From Alteribacillus sp. YIM 98480 (GTDB lineage Bacteria; Bacillota; Bacilli; Bacillales; Marinococcaceae): a stretch of DNA of 64,000 nt. The notes beneath the pieces were generated by a model. The model saw nothing but the letters and a program-made list of their open reading frames with translations, was not told the DNA's origin and made no database searches. The stretch spans positions 114,833 through 178,832 of the forward strand of contig NZ_VTOK01000004.1 of NCBI RefSeq assembly GCF_009765375.1, written 5' to 3'. Below, in pieces: positions 34,952-43,984 of this stretch. The position numbers and the translations under genes were made by a program. How positions within the stretch are numbered: position 1 is the stretch's first letter; the number at the start of each line of letters is the position of its first letter.

Positions 34952-35466
34952 ATAGCTTCCTCCTGAATCTCATGATGATCTTTTTTCTCTTTTGTCTTTA
35001 GATTTTTTAACGCATGTCCTTGTGTTACCAGGTTTTGAATAATCCTAATAACAGTTAATAACATCCCTATCGCTGGAGCGGCGTAAACCCAGCCCATTGG
35101 TAATTGCAATGCTGCAGACTCTCTTGTAATCTTAAAAGCAATATCTATGCCGTAATAGGTTATAACCACAGCAAAGGTGAGGAAACATACATTAGAAATC
35201 ATTCCGAGAATAATTTTCCCTTTCTTCTCAAAAAGCAAAGAAAAGGCATCTACATTTAAGTGCCGCTGTTTCTTCACTCCATAGCTTATCCCGATATAAA
35301 TCATCCATATAAATGCATATCTAGCCGTTTCCTCTGACCAGGAGAGAGAATGGCCAAAAACGTACCGCATGACGACTTGAGTGAATATAAGGATTACTGT
35401 AAAGCTGCTTAATATAATTAACGCGTATTCTTCTAAATGTTCATCCATCCATTTTAATAATTTCAT
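34948..35466 (-). CDS. dctQ: TRAP transporter small permease, module C
   Basis: 172 residues, four membrane helices with the DctQ signature HSLSWSEETARYAFIWMIYIG. A hydrophilic C-terminal tail (LKNLKTKEKKDHHEIQ) is longer than in the module A and B proteins. It lies 252 bp after the binding-protein gene; that gap contains a GGCGGTAAG-type repeat and no gene. Confidence 0.9.
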   Translation of the reverse strand: MKLLKWMDEHLEEYALIILSSFTVILIFTQVVMRYVFGHSLSWSEETARYAFIWMIYIGISYGVKKQRHLNVDAFSLLFEKKGKIILGMISNVCFLTFAVVITYYGIDIAFKITRESAALQLPMGWVYAAPAIGMLLTVIRIIQNLVTQGHALKNLKTKEKKDHHEIQEEAI

Positions 35467-35688
35467 GCTGCCTCACCCTTGGTTCATACTTTAGGAAAGT
35501 TTAACTTTGTTAAAGGATCAACGTACAAGCAAAACTACGTCTTCCAACGTACAGGACGTACTTCCACTGGATGTGGTGACTTACACCTCGCCAAAAACGC
35601 CATGTCCAGTGGCATTAGCGATATTAACACATCCTAGCGTTGCAGTGTGTGTTTAGCAGAAGTTCCTTTAACTGGCGGTTTCTTTACG

Positions 35689-35711
35689 TGGCGGTAAGCC
35701 GATTTTTTTTC
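35689..35711 (+). repeat. GGCGGYAAG repeat, copy R5
   Basis: GTGGCGGTAAGCCGATTTTTTT between dctP and dctQ of module C, in plus orientation although the operon runs on the minus strand. Confidence 0.45.
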
Positions 35712-35718
35712 AAATGCG

Positions 35719-36720
35719 TTATTCTTTTACTTGCTGAAGAATCTCCTCCACCATTTCATCTCCAAATTCATTTTTGAAGTGTTCATATACCATTTCTGTG
35801 TCTTTTTCGAATTGTTCGGTGTCAGGTTCTATTACTTTCATGCCATCTTCTTGTAATTCTTTGACCATTTTATCTTCGTTTTTTACAATCAAGTCTCTGT
35901 GATACTGCGCGGCTTCTTGAGCACTGTCTTTTACAATATTTTGCGAATAAGGAGATAGAGACTGCCAGAAATCCTCACTTACAGCCACTGGTAGAGGCAT
36001 GTATTGGTGGCCGGTGAAGTTAAGGTATTTTTGAACTTCTTGAAATTTACTAGAGTGAATGTTAGCCACCGGATTTTCCTGGGCATCAACCGTACCTTGC
36101 TGAAGCGCTGTATAGAGTTCTCCAAAGGCCATAGGGGTAGGATTTGCTCCCAGAGTCTTAAATGTACCTAGTGATAAAGGGGATTCCGGGGTTCTAATTT
36201 TTAACCCATTTAAGTCATTTGGTGATTCGATAGGCTGGTTCGAAGTCACATGACGAAATCCATTTTCAAAATAAGAAAGAATTCTTAAATTATTTTCTAA
36301 TAACGGTTCCGCTGCTTTCTCTCCAATTTTTCCATCTAATACGTTCCACGCCTCTTCATAAGAGGAGAAAAGGTAGGGTAATTCAAAAACGCTTATACGT
36401 TGGTCGTATTGACTAAATGCACTCGAAGCGACCATCTGCAGATCATTTAAGGTAACACTTTCGATCATTTCTGCTTCTGAACCGAGTTGTTCATTTGGAT
36501 AAACTTGTACCTGAATGTTCCCATTCGATTTATTTTCAACAAGTTCTTTAAAATGCAGGACAGCGAGATGTCTTTCATTAGATTCTTCTGAACCGTGACC
36601 AAACCTTATGATTGTTTCATCCGCAGGTTCTACCACTTGTCCGCCAGAAATAAATACAATCATGACACTAGCTCCAAGTAAGATGACTAAAGATGTGACC
36701 AAATGTCGTAAGGTTTTCAT
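35719..36720 (-). CDS. dctP: TRAP transporter substrate-binding protein, module C
   Basis: Start at ATG 36720 behind AGGAGGGGAGAA, 333 residues. The DctP fold is complete, with the acid-binding Arg in NGLKIRTPESPLS and MAFGELYTALQQGTVDAQENP. The N-terminal signal (LRHLVTSLVILLGASVMIVF) has no cysteine, so unlike the two other binding proteins it cannot be a lipoprotein. It is either held by an uncleaved anchor or released. It is most similar to the module B binding protein. An acid substrate is implied but not identified. Confidence 0.88.
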   Translation of the reverse strand: MKTLRHLVTSLVILLGASVMIVFISGGQVVEPADETIIRFGHGSEESNERHLAVLHFKELVENKSNGNIQVQVYPNEQLGSEAEMIESVTLNDLQMVASSAFSQYDQRISVFELPYLFSSYEEAWNVLDGKIGEKAAEPLLENNLRILSYFENGFRHVTSNQPIESPNDLNGLKIRTPESPLSLGTFKTLGANPTPMAFGELYTALQQGTVDAQENPVANIHSSKFQEVQKYLNFTGHQYMPLPVAVSEDFWQSLSPYSQNIVKDSAQEAAQYHRDLIVKNEDKMVKELQEDGMKVIEPDTEQFEKDTEMVYEHFKNEFGDEMVEEILQQVKE

Positions 36721-36912
36721 TTCTCCCCTCCTATTCAATAGGTGATTTTTCGGTGTTGTAAAGGGACTTTTGATAACGTTTACATTTTTAGCAATAAGGA
36801 AATCAGGCATTGTTTTTATCCAAGGCAACCAATCGAGGGCTGACTTGGATAAAAAGGATTGTTTAGCTTTGTTAAAGGAAGTAGATAAACTGCGACTCCC
36901 GCCATTTGGAGT

Positions 36913-36997
36913 TGGCGGCAAGTCGAGTTTTATTAATACTTTAAGTAAAACTACGACTTCCACCATAAGTGCGGGTGGGAAGTCGAGTTTTTCTAAT
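36913..36997 (+). repeat. GGCGGYAAG repeats R2 and R3 in tandem
   Basis: Two related units of about 62 bp follow each other. In R2, CGACTCCCGCC pairs with GGCGGCAAGTCG and is followed by AGTTTTATTAAT. In R3, CGACTTCCACC pairs with GGTGGGAAGTCG and is followed by AGTTTTTCTAAT. They fill the 317-bp gap upstream of dctP, which also holds a short hairpin (ATCCAAG..CTTGGAT at about 36819-36854) and no gene. The T tracts point along the plus strand, away from the operon's direction. Confidence 0.55.
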
Positions 36998-37037
36998 GAC
37001 TTTATTCCTATATTATTTATCTTATCATCTAGTACAT

Positions 37038-38030
37038 TTATTTATCTAGTAAATCTTTTGCTACAGAAGCAATGCCGTCTCCATCTAACTTGTAGTGTTT
37101 ATAAAGGTGATACGGTTTACCAATGAGAGAATACTCATCGTAAAAGCCGTGACGTTTAAATTTACAAGGAATACCGGATTCCATTAGTACTTCGGATACA
37201 GCACTGCCTAAACCACCTTGTACATTATGCTCTTCTACGGTGAGAATGGTGCCTGTTTCTTTCGCTGCTTTTAAGACCGCTTCTGTATCCATAGGTTTGA
37301 TAGTGTGCATATCTATCACTCTTGTTTTGATCCCTTGTTCTTCGAGCTGCTTGGCTGCTTTAAGAGATTCATTAACTTCAATTCCGCAAGCAATAATGGT
37401 TAAGTCATTGCCGTCTGTTAACGTATTCGCTTTTCCAATTTTATTGTGGGTTTTTGAGTCGGTTTTCTCGTAAACGGATTCTTCACGGCCGCGGCTCACC
37501 CGGAAATAAATCGGCCCTTCGTAAGTTTTTACCGATTCTTCTACCATTTCTGCTAGTGCCGTACCGTCAGCAGGTGAGATAACTGTCATATTAGCCATAG
37601 CTCTAGTTATCGAAATATCTTCTGTAGCATGGTGGGACGTTCCATAAAATCCCATAGCAATTCCAGTGTGGGTACCTATTAAACGCACATTTAAGTTAGG
37701 GTAAGCAACAGCCGTTCTAATATTTTCAGCGGCTAATATACCTAAGAAAGAAGCGTAAGTAGAAACAAACGGTGTTTTTCCTGTGGAAGCTAAGCCTGCT
37801 GCAGCCGTTACCATATTTTTTTCAGCCAACCCAAAGTTAAAAAAGCGTTCAGGAAATTCCTTGCCGAAGTCCCATAAACGGGTAGGCTTGCTGAGGTCAG
37901 AGGACATAGCAACGATTTCTGGATGATCTTTTCCTAGTTTAGCCAGTGTTTCTCCAGCTGTTAACTGTTTGGACAATTCGAGGCTTTTATACAATTCCCA
38001 TGTATCTGGATGAAAGGTAGTTGTGCTCAT
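37038..38030 (-). CDS. Split transketolase, C-terminal subunit
   Basis: 330 residues covering the pyrimidine and C-terminal domains: MSSDLSKPTRLWDFGKEFPE, FNFGLAEKNMVTAAAGLAST with the catalytic Glu, GTHTGIAMGFYGTSHHATED, and the C-domain VEEHNVQGGLGSAVSE. Split transketolases of this kind include AptB, which acts on apulose 4-phosphate. No apulose kinase or apiose isomerase is in the window, so that name is only a candidate. It starts 1 bp after the N-terminal subunit and is followed by a TRAP transporter. Confidence 0.82.
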   Translation of the reverse strand: MSTTTFHPDTWELYKSLELSKQLTAGETLAKLGKDHPEIVAMSSDLSKPTRLWDFGKEFPERFFNFGLAEKNMVTAAAGLASTGKTPFVSTYASFLGILAAENIRTAVAYPNLNVRLIGTHTGIAMGFYGTSHHATEDISITRAMANMTVISPADGTALAEMVEESVKTYEGPIYFRVSRGREESVYEKTDSKTHNKIGKANTLTDGNDLTIIACGIEVNESLKAAKQLEEQGIKTRVIDMHTIKPMDTEAVLKAAKETGTILTVEEHNVQGGLGSAVSEVLMESGIPCKFKRHGFYDEYSLIGKPYHLYKHYKLDGDGIASVAKDLLDK

Positions 38031-38031
38031 T

Positions 38032-38880
38032 TTAGTTACCTCCTTCGATTTCTTCGATTGCTCTTTTAATGTCGCCTTCCCCTAAGTTGGCAACGTGCCA
38101 CTCATAGCCATGCTCCATAAATGAAACTCCTTTACCAGCTACAGTGTCACAAATAATTGCAGTTGGCACGTCAGAATCAGCAGGCGGCAGGTTTTCAAAT
38201 GTTTCTACTAGAGCTTCTATATCATGGCCATCGACTTCCACGACATTCCAGCCAAAGTTTTCCCATTTTTCTTTGATCGGGTTAATATTCATTAATTCTT
38301 CTGTATTGCCATCTACGGTCACCTTATTATTGTCTACAATAGCGACGAGATTCCCTAGTTTAAAAGAGGCTGCGCTCATCGCTGCTTCCCAAACTTGTCC
38401 TTCTTGTAATTCTCCATCTCCCATTAAGATGTAGGATCTATAGTTTTCGTTATCTACGCGGGCTCCAAGAGACATGCCAACACCAACAGATAAGCCGTGT
38501 CCAATCGAACCAGAACTAAAATCAACGCCTTTAATTTTGTTCATATCAGGGTGGTCGCCAAACGCGCTGCCTACCTGCGTGTAAGTATCCAATTCTTCTT
38601 TAGGAAAGAAACCGACATCGGCTAATATAGGATAAACACCTACAGCAGAGTGGCCTTTTCCCATGACAAATCGATCTCTCTTTGGCCATTTTGGATCGTC
38701 AGCTTTGTAATTCATAATATGGTAATACAGCGTAGCGAAAATTTCTGAACTGGAAAAAGAAGAGCCGTAATGACCGCTTTTTGCCAAAGAAATTAATCGT
38801 ATCGTTTCTAACCGGGACATCTTTGCTTTTTCTTTTATGAGTTCTATTTTTTCTGGAGAAATAGAAGCGGTTTTTGTCAT
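38032..38880 (-). CDS. Split transketolase, N-terminal subunit
   Basis: 282 residues with the diphosphate-binding domain: GHYGSSFSSSEIFATLYYHI, GKGHSAVGVYP, MGDGELQEGQVWEAAMSAAS (thiamine-diphosphate/Mg motif) and VDNNKVTVDGNTEE. The full-length transketolase of 670 residues is divided here into this and the next gene, as in AptA/AptB and in many sugar operons. First gene of module C; its promoter carries a cre site and a LacI-type operator at 38896. Its reaction with erythrose, apulose or other ketose phosphate is inferred. Confidence 0.83.
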   Translation of the reverse strand: MTKTASISPEKIELIKEKAKMSRLETIRLISLAKSGHYGSSFSSSEIFATLYYHIMNYKADDPKWPKRDRFVMGKGHSAVGVYPILADVGFFPKEELDTYTQVGSAFGDHPDMNKIKGVDFSSGSIGHGLSVGVGMSLGARVDNENYRSYILMGDGELQEGQVWEAAMSAASFKLGNLVAIVDNNKVTVDGNTEELMNINPIKEKWENFGWNVVEVDGHDIEALVETFENLPPADSDVPTAIICDTVAGKGVSFMEHGYEWHVANLGEGDIKRAIEEIEGGN

Positions 38881-38895
38881 GTTAATCCTCCTTTT

Positions 38896-38911
38896 GGTTA
38901 ATCGTTTTACC
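38896..38911. promoter_or_regulatory. LacI-type operator candidate, copy 3
   Basis: GGTTAATCGTTTTACC just downstream of the predicted start of the module C promoter, the same relative place as copy 2 in module B. Confidence 0.62.
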
Positions 38912-38923
38912 GATTTGATTAAA

Positions 38924-38953
38924 ATGTTACTATGTAAACGCTTTTAATGTCAA
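38924..38953 (-). promoter_or_regulatory. Promoter of module C with cre site
   Basis: Minus-strand TTGACA (38948-38953), 18 bp, TAACAT (38924-38929). Between them TGTAAACGCTTTTA (read on plus, 38933-38946) differs from the cre consensus at one position. Confidence 0.65.
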
Positions 38954-39105
38954 TACTAAATGGCATGAAATTTTATAAAAGGGGTTTTAAGTTGAAAATT
39001 AGTTGTAAATATATAAAAATATATAAATTGAATTATAAAAATAGATAGTATAATATATAATTAGTAAAACAGGAAGTAAAAGGTTTAACTTGGAGGAGTT
39101 AAAAC

Positions 39106-40107
39106 ATGAAAGTCACGATGAAAGATATCGCCAAAGAAGCACAAGTATCAATTGCTACAGTATCTCATGTCATAAATGGAACAAAGCATATTACCGAAAA
39201 CAAACAAAAAAAAATCATGAATCTTATTCAAAAATATAATTATATTCCAAACTCCACGGCAAAAAATTTAAGACAAAAAACCACAAAAACCGCAGCAATG
39301 GTAGTATCTAGTTTACCGGACAGCTTTGTAACCGAGATGGTGTATGGGGTTGAGGAAAGAGCCAGGGAAATGGGGTACAATCTGCTTCTCGTTAATACAA
39401 ATGAGGTGAAGGATTACGAAGAAGAAACCATTAGTGTACTTCATTCAAGAATGATAGACGGTATCATTTTATCACCAGCTTCTAGTGATTTAGAGTACTT
39501 GAATAAGTACACAAGTGAAGATTTTCCAGTAGTCTTGGTTAACCGTTACACGGACCTTGCTAAAAACACTCCTAAAGTTACGGGGGATAACTTTCAAACT
39601 GGATACGATGCTGCTTTTCACTTATTAAAGCACGGTCATAAAAAAATTGGAATGATATACGGTGTGTCGAACGTATCTACGACAGATGAGAGGATAAAAG
39701 GTTATAAAGAGGCTTTAAAAAACTATAATTTACCCTTTAATGAAAGTTATATGGAACTTGGTCATGCAACTGTTGCGGGAGGAGCAGCAGCAGTAAAGTC
39801 ATTGTTAACTAGACATAACGATATATCTGCTCTTTTTGTACTCAACGATTTGATGACGATAGGAGCTATTTCACAAATGAAGGAGTTTTTGTTGAAGATT
39901 CCTGAGGACATTGCTTTAATCGGATTCGGGGATTTTGCATCAGCTTCTATCGTAGATCCCCCGATTACAAATATTGTACAACCGCCAGCTACCATTGGTA
40001 AAACAGCATTTGATGTGCTTTTAAGTAAAATACACAATCCAAACTATAAAAAACATATAGAATTACCACCTTCTTTAATTGTGAGGAAATCTTGCGGGTG
40101 TGTTTGA
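39106..40107 (+). CDS. LacI-family regulator, paralogue 2
   Basis: 333 residues: MKDIAKEAQVSIATVSHVIN helix-turn-helix, hinge NYIPNSTAKNLRQ, sensor domain with GFGDFASASIVDPPITNI, and the C-terminal RKSCGCV. The HTH recognition helix differs from the regulator at 20640 only at few positions, so they probably share or partly share operators. RBS TTGGAGGAG; a TATAAT -10 is at 39049 and a GGTTTAAC half-site at about 39080. It is divergent from module C. Confidence 0.88.
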   Translation: MKVTMKDIAKEAQVSIATVSHVINGTKHITENKQKKIMNLIQKYNYIPNSTAKNLRQKTTKTAAMVVSSLPDSFVTEMVYGVEERAREMGYNLLLVNTNEVKDYEEETISVLHSRMIDGIILSPASSDLEYLNKYTSEDFPVVLVNRYTDLAKNTPKVTGDNFQTGYDAAFHLLKHGHKKIGMIYGVSNVSTTDERIKGYKEALKNYNLPFNESYMELGHATVAGGAAAVKSLLTRHNDISALFVLNDLMTIGAISQMKEFLLKIPEDIALIGFGDFASASIVDPPITNIVQPPATIGKTAFDVLLSKIHNPNYKKHIELPPSLIVRKSCGCV

Positions 40108-40187
40108 GGGGAGAGGAATAGGTTATTAATAATTATTTCAGCCATAAATGATTGAAACATTTAGGCGTGAGAATGGAAATGCAGACT

Positions 40188-40212
40188 CGGCGGCAAGCCG
40201 AGTTTTTCTAAT
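40188..40212 (+). repeat. GGCGGYAAG repeat, copy R4
   Basis: ACTCGGC, GGCAA and GCCGAG followed by TTTTTCTAAT: a perfect small terminator-like hairpin after lacI. Confidence 0.6.
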
Positions 40213-40325
40213 ATTTGGCTTTTTGTGCTCACATTTAGCCCCAAACGAAGCCCTTGAGTACAAATAATTTAAGAGGTATAGTCAATGGAGATTATTACGT
40301 TGATTTTTAAAAGGGAGGGGAGTAA

Positions 40326-41159
40326 ATGAAACAAAGAGCCAGCGATATTTTTATAATAATAATAGGAACATTTATATTTGCAATCGGTATCAATTATTTT
40401 GCTATTCCAAATACGTTATCAGAAGGCGGTGTTATTGGTTTAACCATCATTACTTATTATCTATTTGGCTGGTCGCCCGGAATAGTCAATTTGATTTTGA
40501 ATCTTTTGCTGGTAGCAATTGGCTACAAATTTTTCACGATTAAGACAACCATTTATACGATGGTTGCTATCGTTTTTATGTCTCTTTTTTTAGAGCTTAC
40601 TTATGGGTGGGGGGAGGAATTAAATGACGATAGTCTGCTTGCCGCTATGTTTGCTGGTTTATTTGTCGGTATCGGTCTTGGGATGATTTTTCGAGCCGGG
40701 GGTACATCGGGGGGAGCAACGACTTTAGCAAAATTGTGTAATAAGTTTTTAGGTTGGAGTATTGGGAAAGCCATGCTCGTTATTGATATAGCCGTCATTT
40801 CAATGTCTGCCTTTGTGATTGGAAAAGAAAAAGCTATGTATACATTGATCGCTGTATTTGTTGGTGCGAAAGTTATCGATAAAATCGTAGAGGGTGCAAA
40901 TGAGCGCACCGCCGTGATGATTATTTCCAAATATCAAGAAGAAGTTCTCGATGAATTGATAAATAGAATGGGGCGCGGTGTGACGATCTTAGAAGGAAGA
41001 GGCGGCTATACGAAGGACGTCCGCAAAATTCTTTATATCGTCATAAATAAACGCGAGATTGTTCAACTTCGCCGCATCATTGAGCAGATTGATGAAGATG
41101 CATATGTCACAACGAGCAATGTCCAAGAAATTTTTAAAAGGGGTTACAAAGAAGCATAG
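40326..41159 (+). CDS. YitT family membrane protein
   Basis: 277 residues. Five or six membrane segments with the DUF161 loops (FAIGINYFAIPNTLSEGGVI, GIGLGMIFRAGGTSGGAT) are followed by a cytoplasmic C-terminal DUF2179 domain (MIISKYQEEVLDELINRMGR, GVTILEGRGGYT). Members are widespread in Bacillus; the function is not settled. ATG 40326 follows GGGAGGGGAGTA. No operon partner. Confidence 0.85.
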   Translation: MKQRASDIFIIIIGTFIFAIGINYFAIPNTLSEGGVIGLTIITYYLFGWSPGIVNLILNLLLVAIGYKFFTIKTTIYTMVAIVFMSLFLELTYGWGEELNDDSLLAAMFAGLFVGIGLGMIFRAGGTSGGATTLAKLCNKFLGWSIGKAMLVIDIAVISMSAFVIGKEKAMYTLIAVFVGAKVIDKIVEGANERTAVMIISKYQEEVLDELINRMGRGVTILEGRGGYTKDVRKILYIVINKREIVQLRRIIEQIDEDAYVTTSNVQEIFKRGYKEA

Positions 41160-41379
41160 GGAAATGGAATATCTCTTCATTTTGACTTTGTAGCTGCTGG
41201 AAAATTTTCATTCATGGAACTTACTAACCTTTGAATCTGTGGCTGTCTTGAGTGTTTATTATATTTTTATATGTAAGCCATTATGAAGTCAAATAATAGC
41301 AGTGCTGTTTTCTGTGGTATCGTAAAATCAAACACATTGTTTACGAATGGACCACTTTTTCAGAAAGGAGCACGAAACC

Positions 41380-42438
41380 ATGCAGCCCCAACAATACGAA
41401 ATGAAGGAAACGTATCATGAGCCGTCCGGACGTACGGACAATAAGAAACCTTATCGTTTTTTACAGTGGAGCGGAGGAATTGCATTTACGTTTTTCATTG
41501 CTCTTCTAGGTGTTGGTTTATCCAATATTACAGGGTTTGATCGGGTCGGCCCGCTTGCTTGTGCTATATTAATTGCGATTGTCTGCCGGCAAATTTGGGA
41601 GTATCCAGAAAAAATTCGAAAGGGCATCGAATTTTCGTCTAAAAAGCTGCTCCGATATGCTATTGTTCTTTATGGGTTGCAATTAAATATTGCGGTTATT
41701 TTTAGTCAAGGCTTGCCCTTGTTAGTTCGGGGAGCGGGCACGATTATCTTTTCGATTCTTGCCATAGTATTCATTGCGAAATGGATGAAAGCTGATTTTA
41801 ACTTGTCTCTTCTTTTAGGTGTTGGAACGGGGGTATGCGGAGCTGCTGCCATTGCTGCAGTATCACCGATTATAAAATCAAAAGAAGAGGACACAGCGAT
41901 TGGAGTCGGAATTATTGCCTTAACGGGTACCGTTTTCGCTCTTCTTTATACTGTCCTGCAGCCGATATTACCACTTAATGAGGAAGCATACGGTATATGG
42001 TCTGGGATAAGTTTACATGAAATTGCCCATGTAGCATTAGCTGCCGCCCCCGCTGGAGAAGATGCTTTAGCTATTGCTCTTTTAGCCAAGCTGGGACGTG
42101 TTTTCCTGTTGATCCCTCTTTGTTTTATATTGATGTATTGGATGAAAAAGCGAAGCAAGAGTGAAAGCGGGCAAGCAAAAATGGATTTCCCTTGGTTTCT
42201 CATTGGCTTTATTGTAATGAGTCTGGTTGGAAGTTATATCATTGGTCCTTATCTGCACATTCCAACCTATGTTATGGACGGAGTTTCTGACCTGTCTACA
42301 TTTATTCTAACGATGGCGATGGTAGGGCTAGGTTTGAATGTTAATTTTAAGGCACTGCGTACAAAAGCATTACGTCCGTTTATAGCAATGATGATCGTTT
42401 CTATACTGCTGGCACTCCTTACGTTTACTATTATTTAA
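41380..42438 (+). CDS. YeiH family putative sulfate exporter (UPF0324)
   Basis: Start at ATG 41380 behind AAAGGAGCACGAAACC; 352 residues. A hydrophilic N-terminus of about 40 residues is followed by about ten membrane spans with family hallmarks: GPLACAILIAIVCRQIWEYP, LLLGVGTGVCGAAAIAAVSP, SGISLHEIAHVALAAAPAG and MVGLGLNVNFKALRTKAL. The export role is a family annotation; the substrate is not proven. It stands alone. Confidence 0.83.
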   Translation: MQPQQYEMKETYHEPSGRTDNKKPYRFLQWSGGIAFTFFIALLGVGLSNITGFDRVGPLACAILIAIVCRQIWEYPEKIRKGIEFSSKKLLRYAIVLYGLQLNIAVIFSQGLPLLVRGAGTIIFSILAIVFIAKWMKADFNLSLLLGVGTGVCGAAAIAAVSPIIKSKEEDTAIGVGIIALTGTVFALLYTVLQPILPLNEEAYGIWSGISLHEIAHVALAAAPAGEDALAIALLAKLGRVFLLIPLCFILMYWMKKRSKSESGQAKMDFPWFLIGFIVMSLVGSYIIGPYLHIPTYVMDGVSDLSTFILTMAMVGLGLNVNFKALRTKALRPFIAMMIVSILLALLTFTII

Positions 42439-42599
42439 TAGGATAAAAACTAGATTAGACTGTGATGCAGGTACTGGCATAACAACAAATCCTGCTTTCA
42501 GTGCATAAGTGGTACTGACATCATGATAACTATAACTCTGTTTTTCAAACATCAATGAGCAGCTTTACGATTTGATATCTTTTGGAAAAGAGGGATGGT

Positions 42600-43613
42600 A
42601 TGAATGTATTATTTGCCGAAATGGTTGAAAAAGTGCGCAGCAAGTATCCAGCGATTGTTTTTCCAGAAGGGGAAGACGAACGTGTACTTCAAGCAGCATA
42701 TCAGTTAGATAAGGAAAAGATTATTCGTCCAGTGTTGATTGGACAGGAAAAAGAATTGATAAAAAAATGGAAGGACTTGTTCTCGTCTATTCCTGAAACG
42801 GTAAACGTTTGTGATCCACAAACCTGTCCCAAACGAAATACGTATAGAGAAGCAATGTATGAAAGACGAAAATCTAAAATGTCCAAAGCAGAGGCAGGGG
42901 CTCTCATTCAAGAGCCAAATTACTTTGCAATGATGCTCTTAGAACGCGGGGAAGTAAATGGATTTGTCGGTGGGGCACGGTATGCCACCCGCGACATTTT
43001 AAGACCCGCTATGCAGCTTATTAAGACGAAGCCTTCTGTAAAAAGGATTAGCAGCCATTTTGTGATGTTGAAAGAAAAAACGGTTTATTTTTTTGCAGAT
43101 TGTGCCGTGAATGTTTCTCCAGAAAGCCGAGAATTAGCCGAAATTGCTAATCTTACCTCTTGTTCGGCTGAAATGTTTAATATAACTCCACGCGTTGCAT
43201 TTTTAAGCTATTCTACGAAGGGGTCTGCTCAATCGGAAGAGACAGCGGTGGTCCATGAAGCTGTCCGTTTATTTAAACAAAACTACCCTAAGCGGCCTGT
43301 TGATGGGGAAATTCAGTTTGATGCGGCCATCATCCCCGAAATTAACCAAAAAAAATCACCTCGCTCCCCTTTGCAAGGTAATGCTAATGTATTTATTTTT
43401 CCCAACCTAGATGCTGCCAACATAGCGTATAAAATCACACAAAGATTAGGAGGTTTTCAAGCATTAGGGCCGATACTACAAGGCTTAAATAAGCCAGTCA
43501 ATGATCTTTCTAGAGGATGCAGCAGCACCGACATCTACTATATGGCTCTTATCACGGGGTTACAGTGCATTGAACAACGTCAAACGGCTGAACCAGGTAA
43601 GAGCGTTCAATGA
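42600..43613 (+). CDS. Phosphate acetyl/acyltransferase (PTA family)
   Basis: Start at ATG 42600 behind AAGAGGGATGGT; 337 residues. Family motifs are IVFPEGEDERVLQAAYQL, EAGALIQEPNYFAMMLLERG, VNGFVGGARYATRDILRPAM, and the C-terminal FIFPNLDAANIAYKITQRLG then GPILQGLNKPVNDLSRGCS. It would exchange acyl-CoA and acyl-phosphate. Differences from canonical Pta, such as AMYERRKSKMSKAEA for the usual MLVYMGKADG-type stretch, leave the acyl group open. A strong terminator follows. Confidence 0.85.
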   Translation: MNVLFAEMVEKVRSKYPAIVFPEGEDERVLQAAYQLDKEKIIRPVLIGQEKELIKKWKDLFSSIPETVNVCDPQTCPKRNTYREAMYERRKSKMSKAEAGALIQEPNYFAMMLLERGEVNGFVGGARYATRDILRPAMQLIKTKPSVKRISSHFVMLKEKTVYFFADCAVNVSPESRELAEIANLTSCSAEMFNITPRVAFLSYSTKGSAQSEETAVVHEAVRLFKQNYPKRPVDGEIQFDAAIIPEINQKKSPRSPLQGNANVFIFPNLDAANIAYKITQRLGGFQALGPILQGLNKPVNDLSRGCSSTDIYYMALITGLQCIEQRQTAEPGKSVQ

Positions 43614-43650
43614 AACAGGAGAACCTTTCAACCGGTTCTCCTGTTTTTCT
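43614..43650 (+). terminator. Terminator of the PTA gene
   Basis: AACAGGAGAACC pairs with GGTTCTCCTGTT (43634-43645), followed by TTTCTTTC. Confidence 0.85.
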
Positions 43651-43673
43651 TTCTAAAAAGGTAAGAAATTATA

Positions 43674-43799
43674 AAGTCTAGCTCCAGAGCCTACTCGTTC
43701 GAGGTTCCTTCGGTTCGTCAATGGAAAGAAAGATCAGCTTTCCATATGCCGACCCTCCAGGACTTGTCGCTCGTGAAGAAGGCGCTTGCGCTTTTCTTA
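43674..43799. repeat. Bacillaceae intergenic palindromic repeat
   Basis: It runs from AAGTCTAGCTCCAGAGCCTA to GAAGGCGCTTGCGCTTTTCTTA, with the internal arms GGAAAGAAAGATCAGCTTTCC and GACCCTCCAGGACTTGTCGC. This is a common dispersed element in Bacillus genomes, with no coding content. Confidence 0.7.
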
Positions 43800-43984
43800 T
43801 AGATCTATCTTTCCAAACGGTGTGACAGAGGTGTCCCGTATCTGCCAAATATTTATACCGATAGTGATAAACCCGTCTGCGACCTTTCTAGTTCTATTGG
43901 AAAGGTTTATCGATATCCTGTATTGTTTGAACATGCTCTACGATTTTAGTCAAAATACAAGTTTGCGGGTTTGTCGGTGTCAGT

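Noticed and set aside
37038-38880. Naming the split transketolase AptA/AptB
   Set aside because: No apulose kinase or apiose isomerase was found in the window; the name is kept only as a candidate.
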